The notes below the pieces were generated by a model that had not been told where the DNA came from, did no database searches, and saw nothing but the letters and a program-made list of their open reading frames with translations. A program made the position numbers and the translations under genes. DNA of 64,000 nt from Bolinopsis microptera (lineage: Eukaryota > Ctenophora > Tentaculata > Lobata > Bolinopsidae), in the NCBI RefSeq assembly GCF_026151205.1, contig NC_087082.1, positions 3,128,001-3,192,000 of the forward strand, read 5' to 3'. Of this stretch, positions 1-10,100 are shown in pieces (the first letter of the stretch is position 1; each line of letters opens with the position of its first letter).

Positions 1-2
1 TT

Positions 3-458
3 TTTACGGATATTTTTACTTCTTTCTCAAATAACTTCAAACTTATTCAGTACCAATATAAGCTCCTTCACCGGATTAGTACTTGTCGGTACATGAGATA
101 TAAAATGAAGATTGAAAAAGATAGTCCAAATTGCTCGTTATGTAATCACAACCTCGAAACTATCTCTCACATATTTATTGACTGTCCAGCCACAAGCTCT
201 TTCCTACAGGGAGTAAATCTGTTTATTAGATCGAATATTGACGCAAATTATGACGACCCAGATCGCCACTATTTGATTTGCTTAAATCACAGAGATAAAA
301 GTGTTAACTTCATAAATTCGGTTTGCTGTTGGTTTATTGGAAGGAGTTTCCAGAACAAGGAACCCCTATTCTGGGAGCGATATCTTAAACATCTTAAGCT
401 TTTCTTATTAGGTGAAAAACCGGATATTATACGGTGCCTTAAAGACGTTATACCTTGA
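3..458 (+). CDS. LINE reverse transcriptase, C-terminal zinc-binding region (partial)
   Basis: The frame is open from the window edge to a TGA at 456-458. It contains a zf-RVT-type Cys/His cluster, CSLCNHNLETISHIFIDCP, preceded by a stretch like NNFKLIQYQYKLLHRI, which is typical of the region just after the reverse transcriptase thumb in Jockey/L1/CR1-type elements. The protein would copy LINE RNA into DNA at the nicked target. Only the C-terminal ~150 residues are present here, with no catalytic YADD in view. The first methionine at 93 is internal, and the true start lies upstream of the window. Confidence 0.7.
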   Translation, partial: FTDIFTSFSNNFKLIQYQYKLLHRISTCRYMRYKMKIEKDSPNCSLCNHNLETISHIFIDCPATSSFLQGVNLFIRSNIDANYDDPDRHYLICLNHRDKSVNFINSVCCWFIGRSFQNKEPLFWERYLKHLKLFLLGEKPDIIRCLKDVIP

Positions 459-956
459 TGACCATTTTATACCCAAAGTTCTGGATCCACTATACACTCT
501 TGTTTATTATTCTCTCGAAATTACAGCCGTGCCTTACCTTTACCCTTTATTTCACAAGTTGTAGCCAGTGGAGTTATCTCCACTACTAGTATTGATATAG
601 AGTCATATTTAAAACCAGTAGTATCTCTCCTTTTTCTCTCCATCTTATGTGCATTTTATTACTCTATATCCACTGACTTTATTCGACGTATTATCAAAAA
701 GAATAAAAAAAATTGTGTGCGTGTGTTTTTATATTTATTTTGCTACGGCGCATGTGAAACCCCAGGGCATCCAGCACCGGAGAAGCTGAAATGACACTCT
801 CTGAACCCTTGGTGCCGCTCAGATTTTGCCTCTTGGCTGGCAAGCCGAGTCTTGATCGATTAACTCAGCTTCTTCGGTACAACACAGACCGGAGGGTACT
901 ATTAGCCGCTTTGCCGGTGGTATCCTCCTGGTGTCCTGGGGTTTGGCAGGTTCCTC

Positions 957-960
<4 letters not shown>

Positions 961-1013
<53 letters not shown>
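961..1013 (+). repeat. 53-base poly(A) tract
   Basis: An uninterrupted run of A joins the LINE 3' region to the satellite. It is best explained as the reverse-transcribed tail of the LINE. The exact length may be affected by homopolymer error. Confidence 0.85.
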
Positions 1014-1016
<3 letters not shown>

Positions 1017-4000
1017 TTCTGCTGTGGGCTTCCTCCGACAGAAATCAAACTTCCAGCACCTCAATCGTGTCATATGGCATCTTAAGTTGACTTACTAATT
1101 GGTTTATGGTGACAAAATCTGTTGAAACTGTAAAATTTCGGTCCTGGAAATTTCATCTTCAAAAACTGAAAATGGGACAGAGATTTGGAGAATATGATTT
1201 TGCAATTTTATTCGGGATTTTGACTTCCAGTACCTCAATTTGGTTTCGTACCATCATCAATTAACTGACTAATTGGTTTCTGGGCAAAAATTTTATCTTA
1301 TCTGTAAAATTTGTCTTCAGAAAATTTCACATTTGAAAATGGGACAGACTTTTGAAAATACAACTTTTCGTTTTGTTAAGCTTTCTGCTGTGGGCTTCCT
1401 CCGACAGAAATCAAACTTCCAGCACCTCAATCGTGTCATATGGCATCTTAAGTTGACTTACTAATTGGTTTATGGTGACAAAATCTGTTGAAACTGTAAA
1501 ATTTCGGTCCTGGAAATTTCATCTTCAAAAACTGAAAATGGGACAGAGATTTGGAGAATATGATTTTGCAATTTTATTCGGGATTTTGACTTCCAGTACC
1601 TCAATTTGGTTTCGTACCATCATCAATTAACTGACTAATTGGTTTCTGGGCAAAAATTTATCTTATCTGTAAAATTTGTCTTCAGAAAATTTCACATTTG
1701 AAAATGGGACAGACTTTTGAAAATACAACTTTTCGTTTTGTTAAGCTTTCTGCTGTGGGCTTCCTCCGACAGAAATCAAACTTCCAGCACCTCAATCGTG
1801 TCATATGGCATCTTAAGTTGACTTACTAATTGGTTTATGGTGACAAAATCTGTTGAAACTGTAAAATTTCGGTCCTGGAAATTTCATCTTCAAAAACTGA
1901 AAATGGGACAGAGATTTGGAGAATATGATTTTGCAATTTTATTCGGGATTTTGACTTCCAGTACCTCAATTTGGTTTCGTACCATCATCAATTAACTGAC
2001 TAATTGGTTTCTGGGCAAAAATTTATCTTATCTGTAAAATTTGTCTTCAGAAAATTTCACATTTGAAAATGGGACAGACTTTTGAAAATACAACTTTTCG
2101 TTTTGTTAAGCTTTCTGCTGTGGGCTTCCTCCGACAGAAATCAAACTTCCAGCACCTCAATCGTGTCATATGGCATCTTAAGTTGACTAACTAATTGGTT
2201 TATGGTGACAAAATCTGTTGAAACTGTAAAATTTCGGTCCTGGAAATTTCATCTTCAAAAACTGAAAATGGGACAGAGATTTGGAGAATATGATTTTGCA
2301 ATTTTATTCGGGATTTTGACTTCCAGTACCTCAATTTGGTTTCGTACCATCATCAATTAACTGACTAATTGGTTTCTGGGCAAAAATTTTATCTTATCTG
2401 TAAAATTTGTCTTCAGAAAATTTCACATTTGAAAATGGGACAGACTTTTGAAAATACAACTTTTCGTTTTGTTAAGCTTTCTGCTGTGGGCTTCCTCCGA
2501 CAGAAATCAAACTTCCAGCACCTCAATCGTGTCATATGGCATCTTAAGTTGACTTACTAATTGGTTTATGGTGACAAAATCTGTTGAAACTGTAAAATTT
2601 CGGTCCTGGAAATTTCATCTTCAAAAACTGAAAATGGGACAGAGATTTGGAGAATATGATTTTGCAATTTTATTCGGGATTTTGACTTCCAGTACCTCAA
2701 TTTGGTTTCGTACCATCATCAATTAACTGACTAATTGGTTTCTGGGCAAAAATTTATCTTATCTGTAAAATTTGTCTTCAGAAAATTTCACATTTGAAAA
2801 TGGGACAGACTTTTGAAAATACAACTTTTCGTTTTGTTAAGCTTTCTGCTGTGGGCTTCCTCCGACAGAAATCAAACTTCCAGCACCTCAATCGTGTCAT
2901 ATGGCATCTTAAGTTGACTTACTAATTGGTTTATGGTGACAAAATCTGTTGAAACTGTAAAATTTCGGTCCTGGAAATTTCATCTTCAAAAACTGAAAAT
3001 GGGACAGAGATTTGGAGAATATGATTTTGCAATTTTATTCGGGATTTTGACTTCCAGTACCTCAATTTGGTTTCGTACCATCATCAATTAACTGACTAAT
3101 TGGTTTCTGGGCAAAAATTTTATCTTATCTGTAAAATTTGTCTTCAGAAAATTTCACATTTGAAAATGGGACAGACTTTTGAAAATACAACTTTTCGTTT
3201 TGTTAAGCTTTCTGCTGTGGGCTTCCTCCGACAGAAATCAAACTTCCAGCACCTCAATCGTGTCATATGGCATCTTAAGTTGACTTACTAATTGGTTTAT
3301 GGTGACAAAATCTGTTGAAACTGTAAAATTTCGGTCCTGGAAATTTCATCTTCAAAAACTGAAAATGGGACAGAGATTTGGAGAATATGATTTTGCAATT
3401 TTATTCGGGATTTTGACTTCCAGTACCTCAATTTGGTTTCGTACCATCATCAATTAACTGACTAATTGGTTTCTGGGCAAAAATTTATCTTATCTGTAAA
3501 ATTTGTCTTCAGAAAATTTCACATTTGAAAATGGGACAGACTTTTGAAAATACAACTTTTCGTTTTGTTAAGCTTTCTGCTGTGGGCTTCCTCCGACAGA
3601 AATCAAACTTCCAGCACCTCAATCGTGTCATATGGCATCTTAAGTTGACTACTAATTGGTTTATGGTGACAAAATCTGTTGAAACTGTAAAATTTCGGTC
3701 CTGGAAATTTCATCTTCAAAAACTGAAAATGGGACAGAGATTTGGAGAATATGATTTTGCAATTTTATTCGGGATTTTGACTTCCAGTACCTCAATTTGG
3801 TTTCGTACCATCATCAATTAACTGACTAATTGGTTTCTGGGCAAAAATTGTATCTTATCTGTAAAATTTGTCTTCAGAAAATTTCACATTTGAAAATGGG
3901 ACAGACTTTTGAAAATACAACTTTTCGTTTTGTTAAGCTTTCTGCTGTGGGCTTCCTCCGACAGAAATCAAACTTCCAGCACCTCAATCGTGTCATATGG

Positions 4001-4866
4001 CATCTTAAGTTGACTACTAATTGGTTTATGGTGACAAAATCTGTTGAAACTGTAAAATTTCGGTCCTGGAAATTTCATCTTCAAAAACTGAAAATGGGAC
4101 AGAGATTTGGAGAATATGATTTTGCAATTTTATTCGGGATTTTGACTTCCAGTACCTCAATTTGGTTTCGTACCATCATCAATTAACTGACTAATTGGTT
4201 TCTGGGCAAAAATTGTATCTTATCTGTAAAATTTGTCTTCAGAAAATTTCACATTTGAAAATGGGACAGACTTTTGAAAATACAACTTTTCGTTTTGTTA
4301 AGCTTTCTGCTGTGGGCTTCCTCCGACAGAAATCAAACTTCCAGCACCTCAATCGTGTCATATGGCATCTTAAGTTGACTAACTAATTGGTTTATGGTGA
4401 CAAAATCTGTTGAAACTGTAAAATTTCGGTCCTGGAAATTTCATCTTCAAAAACTGAAAATGGGACAGAGATTTGGAGAATATGATTTTGCAATTTTATT
4501 CGGGATTTTGACTTCCAGTACCTCAATTTGGTTTCGTACCATCATCAATTAACTGACTAATTGGTTTCTGGGCAAAAATTTTATCTTATCTGTAAAATTT
4601 GTCTTCAGAAAATTTCACATTTGAAAATGGGACAGACTTTTGAAAATACAACTTTTCGTTTTGTTAAGCTTTCTGCTGTGGGCTTCCTCCGACAGAAATC
4701 AAACTTCCAGCACCTCAATCGTGTCATATGGCATCTTAAGTTGACTTACTAATTGGTTTATGGTGACAAAATCTGTTGAAACTGTAAAATTTCGGTCCTG
4801 GAAATTTCATCTTCAAAAACTGAAAATGGGACAGAGATTTGGAGAATATGATTTTGCAATTTTATT

Positions 4867-5325
4867 CTTACCATTCTGACCTATGGAAGTGAGATATGGA
4901 ACACGACTCAAGTGCAGACAAGAAGATTAGAGTCTTTCCATCAGTACTGCTTACGCAGAATCCTGAGAGTGAGGTGGTTCCATCGAGTAAGAAATGAAGA
5001 TGTTTTAAGAAGGGCTTCAATAACTGCTCTTTCTGACATAATAGCAACAAAACGGCTACGTTGGTTTGGACATGTCAGTAGAATGCCTGAAGATCGGTTA
5101 CCTAACTATCTACTTGAATGGAAACCCAAGCATGGGAAACGATCAAGAGGCAGGCCTAGGAAGAGCTTAAATGATGTATTTATTGAAGATGCTGAGCAGA
5201 GATTGGATCGTAATGGACTCACGATTGATTGTATGAGAAGATTGGCTGCAGATCGAAAAGGATGGAGAAATATTACCCGCCGAAGTTGTATAATACAAAG
5301 TAATGACGCAGATGACGCAGACTAA
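4867..5325 (+). CDS. LINE endonuclease/reverse transcriptase C-terminal tail, copy 1
   Basis: The frame is open from the truncation point (LTILTYGSEIW) to a TAA. It shows the tail conserved in many invertebrate LINE proteins: RRLESFHQYCLRRILRVRW, then RLRWFGHVSRMPEDRLP, then GKRSRGRPRKS and a W-R motif near the end. This is the region after the reverse transcriptase thumb. The catalytic domains are absent, so the fragment cannot act by itself. There is no ATG at the beginning, because the reading frame comes from the parent element. Confidence 0.8.
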   Translation, partial: LTILTYGSEIWNTTQVQTRRLESFHQYCLRRILRVRWFHRVRNEDVLRRASITALSDIIATKRLRWFGHVSRMPEDRLPNYLLEWKPKHGKRSRGRPRKSLNDVFIEDAEQRLDRNGLTIDCMRRLAADRKGWRNITRRSCIIQSNDADDAD

Positions 5326-5363
5326 TCCTTTTGGATGGAGATCTCGCCATGTAACATGTATGT
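4868..5363 (+). mobile_element. 5'-truncated LINE insertion in satellite, copy 1
   Basis: A 496-bp insert interrupts a satellite unit. It is flanked by a 10-bp target-site duplication, AATTTTATTC, at 4858-4867 and 5364-5373. The 3' end has no poly(A) but ends in ATGTAACATGTATGT-type short repeats, as in RTE/CR1/L2-like elements. The insert encodes the C-terminal ~150 codons of the retrotransposon protein. Confidence 0.85.
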
Positions 5364-6107
5364 AATTTTATTCGGGATTTTGACTTCCAGTACCTCAATT
5401 TGGTTTCGTACCATCATCAATTAACTGAGTAATTGGTTTCTGGGCAAACATCTCATCTAATCTTTCAAAGTTGTCTTCAGAAAGTTTCACATTTGAAAAT
5501 GGGACAGACTTTTGAAAATACAACTTTTCGTTTTGTTAAGCTTTCTGCTCATGTGGGCTTCCTCCGACAGAAATCAAACTTCCAGCACCTCAATCGTGTC
5601 ATATGGCATCTTAAGTTGACTAACTAATTGGTTTATGGTGACAAAATCTGTTGAAACTGTAAAATTTCGGTCCTGGAAATTTCATCTTCAAAAACTGAAA
5701 ATGGGACAGAGATTTGGAGAATATGATTTTGCAATTTTATTCGGGATTTTGACCTCCAGTACCTCAATTTGGTTTCGTACCATCCTCAATGAACTGATTA
5801 ATTGGTTTCTGGGCAAAAATTTTATCTTATCTGTAAAATTTGTCTTCAGAAAATTTCACATTTGAAAATGGGACAGACTTTTGAAAATACAACTTTTCGT
5901 TTTGTTAAGCTTTCTGCTGTGGGCTTCCTCCGACAGAAATCAAACTTCCAGAACCTCAATCGTGTCATATGGCATCTTAAATTGACTTACTAATTGGTTT
6001 ATGGTGACAAAATCTGTTGAAACTGTAAAATTTCGGTCCTGGAAGTTTCATCTTCAAAAACTGAAAATGGGACAGAGATTTGGAGAATATGATTTTGCAA
6101 TTTTATT

Positions 6108-6566
6108 CTTACCATTCTGACCTATGGAAGTGAGATATGGAACACGACTCAAGTGCAGACAAGAAGATTAGAGTCTTTCCATCAGTACTGCTTACGCAGA
6201 ATCCTGAGAGTGAGGTGGTTCCATCGAGTAAGAAATGAAGATGTTTTAAGAAGGGCTTCAATAACTGCTCTTACTGACATAATAGCAACAAAACGGCTAC
6301 GTTGGTTTGGACATGTCAGTAGAATGCCTGAAGATCGGTTACCTAACTATCTACTTGAATGGAAACCCAAGCATGGGAAACGATCAAGAGGCAGGCCTAG
6401 GAAGAGCTTAAATGATGTATTTATTGAAGATGCTGAGCAGAGATTGGATCGTAATGGACTCACGATTGATTGTATGAGAAGATTGGCCGCAGATCGAAAA
6501 GGATGGAGAAATATTACCCGCCGAAGTTGTATAATACAAAGTAATGACGCAGATGACGCAGACTAA
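6108..6566 (+). CDS. LINE endonuclease/reverse transcriptase C-terminal tail, copy 2
   Basis: Nearly identical to the fragment at 4867-5325. The one visible amino-acid change is Ser to Thr in the ITAL(S/T)DI stretch, and one Ala codon differs silently. The frame has stayed open after duplication, which points to a recent event. Confidence 0.8.
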   Translation, partial: LTILTYGSEIWNTTQVQTRRLESFHQYCLRRILRVRWFHRVRNEDVLRRASITALTDIIATKRLRWFGHVSRMPEDRLPNYLLEWKPKHGKRSRGRPRKSLNDVFIEDAEQRLDRNGLTIDCMRRLAADRKGWRNITRRSCIIQSNDADDAD

Positions 6567-6604
6567 TCCTTTTGGATGGAGATCTCGCCATGTAACATGT
6601 ATGT
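6109..6604 (+). mobile_element. 5'-truncated LINE insertion in satellite, copy 2 (duplicate of copy 1)
   Basis: This has the same 496-bp length, junctions and 10-bp duplication (6099-6108 and 6605-6614) as the insert at 4,868, 1,241 bp upstream. The matching endpoints show that it arose by duplication of the surrounding satellite block, not by a second insertion. Confidence 0.9.
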
Positions 6605-7128
6605 AATTTTATTCGGGATTTTGACTTCCAGTACCTCAATTTGGTTTCGTACCATCATCAATTAACTGAGTAATTGGTTTCTGGGCAAACATCTCATCTA
6701 ATCTTTCAAAGTTGTCTTCAGAAAGTTTCACATTTGAAAATGGGACAGACTTTTGAAAATACAACTTTTCGTTTTGTTAAGCTTTCTGCTCATGTGGGCT
6801 TCCTCCGACAGAAATCAAACTTCCAGCACCTCAATCGTGTCATATGGCATCTTAAGTTGACTAACTAATTGGTTTATGGTGACAAAATCTGTTGAAACTG
6901 TAAAATTTCGGTCCTGGAAATTTCATCTTCAAAAACTGAAAATGGGACAGAGATTTGGAGAATATGATTTTGCAATTTTATTCGGGATTTTGACCTCCAG
7001 TACCTCAATTTGGTTTCGTACCATCCTCAATTAAACTGATTAATTGGTTTCTGGGCAAAAATTTTATCTTATCTGTAAAATTTGTCTTCAGAAAATTTCA
7101 CATTTGAAAATGGGACAGACTTTTGAAA

Positions 7129-10100
7129 AAAAAACTTTTTTTTTTGGGGTTAAAGTTTTCCCTGCGTGGGGTTCCCCCGACGAAATCAAATTTCCAGCAC
7201 CCGGACGTGTTATATTGCATCTTAATTTGACTAACAAATTTGGGTTTTTTAGGGTGAAAAAATTCTTTGAAACTTTAAAATTTGGGGCCTGGAAATTTCC
7301 TTAAAATTTACTAAAAGGGGGGAAACCCAGGATTTGGAAATTTGTTTTTTGAAATTTTTATTCAGGATTTTGATTTCCCAGTACTTAAAATTTTTTTCTT
7401 CCTCATCTTTTAAATAAATTAATTTGGGTTTCGGGGAAAAAATTTTTAATCTTATCTTAAAATTTGTCTTCAGAAAATTTCACTTTTGGAAAATAAAAAA
7501 AACGGGATTTTTAAAAATACAATTTTCCCCGTTTTTTTAAGCTTTCTGCAGTGGGTTTCCCCCGACAGAAACCCCAAACTTCCAGAAACCTAAAAGTGCA
7601 TATGGCATTTTTAAGTTGCCCAAAATTTTGGGTTTTAAAGGGTGAAAAAAAAATTGGTTGAAACTGAAAAATTTTTCGGTCCTGGGGGTTTCATCTTCAA
7701 AAACGGAAAAGGGGACAGAGATTTGGAAAATTATGATTTTGAAATTTTTAATTCGGGATTTTGACTTCCGGGCCCAATTTGGTTTCTTTAAAAATCATAA
7801 ATTAACTGCAATTTGGGTTTTTCTGGGCAAAAATTGTATTTTAAATCGGAAAAATTTTTGTCTCAAAAAAAATTTCACTTTTTGAAAAGGGGAACAGATT
7901 TTTGGAAAAACAATTTTTTGTTTTGGGAAAGCTTTCTGCTGTGGGTTTCCCCTCCGACAAAATAAAATTTTCCAGCCCCCGGGTCGTGTTATATTGAAAT
8001 CTTAATTTGGCTAACATTTGGTTTATGGTGAAAAAATTGTTAAAAGGGGGTAAAATTTTCGGTCCTGAAATTTCTTCTTAAAATACAAAAATGGGAAGAG
8101 ATTTGGGAAAAGTTTTTGCTTTTTTTTATTCGGGAATTTGACTTCCATACCTCAATTTGGTTTTCGTACCTTTCATCAATTAACTAACAAATTTGGGTTT
8201 CCCGGGGCAAAAATTTTTAAATCTTATCTGAAAAAATTTGCCCTTCAAAAATTTTTCTTTTTTTTGAAAATGGGAAAACCCTTTTTGAAAATAAAACTTT
8301 TCGTTTTTTTAAGCTTTCTACTGGGGGCTTTTCCTCCGACAAAAAAATTAAAATTTCCGCCCCTCTTTTCGTGTCAAAAGGGCATTTTAAAGGGTTGGAC
8401 TTCTAATTGGTTTATGGTGAAAAAATCTGTTAAAAAAACCGTAAAATTTTGGTCCTAAAAAATTTATCTTCAAAAACAAAAAATTGAAAAGGTTTTGGGG
8501 AAAAATATGTTTTTGCAATTTTATTGGGGATTTTGTTTTCCCAGTCCCTAAAATTTGGTTTCGTCCCCTCATAAATTTAACGGGCCCAATTTGGGTTTTT
8601 TTTATGGGCAAAAATTTTTTTCTTTTTTTGAAAAATTTTTGTCTTCAAAAATTTTTCCCCTTTTTGAAAATTGGGGACGATTTTTTAAAAAATTAAATTT
8701 TTTCGTTTTTTTTAAAGTTTCTGCTTTTGGGCTTCCCCCCGACAAAAATCAGACTTCCAGCACCTAAATGGGGTCATTTGCTTTTTAAGTTGATTTACAA
8801 ATTTGGGTTTTTGGGGGGGACAAAATCTTTTTGAAACGGTAAAATTTGGGGTCCAAAAAATTTCCCTTAAAAAAACTAAAAAAGGGGCCCCAGGGGTTTT
8901 TGGAGAATATGATTTTGAAATTTTTATTGGGGTTTTTTGATTTCCCAATTTCCTCAATTTGGTTTCGAAACCATCATCTTTTAACTGATTAAGGGGGTTC
9001 CTGGGAAAAAATTTAATTTTTATCGGTAAAATTTTCTTCAAAAAATTTTAATTTGAAAAGGGGAAAGGGGCCCTTTTGAAAAACAACTTTCGTTTTTTTA
9101 AAGCTTTCGCTGTGGGCTTCCTCCGACAAAAAATCAAACTTCCACCCCCTCAATCGTGTCAAAAGGCTTTCTTAAGTTGACTAACAATTGGTTATGGTGA
9201 CAAAATTTGTTGAAACTGAAAAATTTGGGTCCGGGGAAATTTTTCATTTAAAAAAACCCTTGAAAAGGGGCCCGAAATTTGGAGAATATGATTTTCCCAT
9301 TTTATTCGGTTTTTTGATTCCAGTACCTCAATTTGGTTTTCGTACCTCAAAAATTTAAACGGACCAAATTTTGGGGTTTCTGGGCAAAAATTGTATTTAT
9401 CGGGAAAAATTTTGGGTCTTCAAAAAAATTTTTACATTTGAAAATGGGACAGATTTTTGAAAATACAATTTTTTGTTTTTTTAAGTTTTCGCTGTGGGCT
9501 TCCTCCGACAGAAATAAAATTTCCAGCACCTCAATGTGTCATTGGCATCTTAAGTTGCTAACAAAAGGGTTTTTTATGGTGAAAAATTTGTTGAAACTGT
9601 AAAATTTCGGTCCGGGAAAATTTTTTCTTCTTCAAAAAAAAAAATGGGACAGAGTTTGGGGGAATTTTTTTTGGGGCAATTTTTTTTTCGGGAATTTTGA
9701 CCTCCATACCCCCTTTTTTGGTTTCGTACCATCACCATTAAAACTGATAAGGGGTTTTTCTGGGAAAAATTTTTTGTATCTTATCTGTAAAATTTGTCTT
9801 CGAAATTTTCCCACTTTTAAAAATGGGCGGGATTTTTTAAAATACAACTTGTCGTTTTTTTAAAGCTTTCTGCGGGGGCCTTCCCCGACAAAAATTTCAA
9901 AACTTCAGCCCCTTCAATCGGGGTTTAGGGCATCTTAAGTTGACCTCCCTAATTGGTTTAGGGTGACAAAATCTGTTGAAACGTAAAATTTCGGTCCGGG
10001 AAAAATTCATTTTCCCAAAAACTAAAAGGGGGACAGAGATTTGGAAAATATGTTTTGGGAAATTTTTAATTCGGGATTTTGACTTCCAGTACCTAAATTT

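Larger units (their letters stand above)
1..1013 (+). mobile_element. 3' end of a non-LTR retrotransposon (LINE) with poly(A) tail
   Basis: An open frame (3-458) for the C-terminal tail of a LINE polyprotein is followed by about 500 bp without coding capacity, containing an AATAAA-like run near 702, and then by 53 consecutive A residues (961-1013). The A tract runs straight into the satellite at its AAGCTTTCTGCTGTGGG site, so the element inserted inside a satellite unit. The 5' part lies outside the window, so the target-site duplication cannot be checked. The poly(A) end separates this element from the LINE fragments at 4,868 and 6,109, which have no poly(A). Confidence 0.75.
4868..7128 (+). 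repeat. 1,241-bp higher-order repeat: LINE fragment plus two satellite units
   Basis: The block consists of a 506-bp insertion (including one target duplication) plus about 735 bp, equal to two satellite units with a 3-bp CAT insertion in TTTCTGCTCATGTGGG. It occurs twice in direct repeat: 4,912 to 6,153 and 5,433 to 6,674 are both 1,241 bp apart. The second copy runs into degraded sequence near 7,129, so further copies cannot be counted. Confidence 0.9.

Noticed and set aside
791-1090. Lysine-tract frame across the poly(A) (and its phenylalanine-tract shadow)
   Set aside because: It is only the poly(A) tail read as AAA codons.
1273-6868. Repeated 63- to 118-codon frames in the satellite (MVSGQK... 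type)
   Set aside because: They recur once per satellite unit, lie in noncoding repeat, have low complexity and shift with single-base indels between units.
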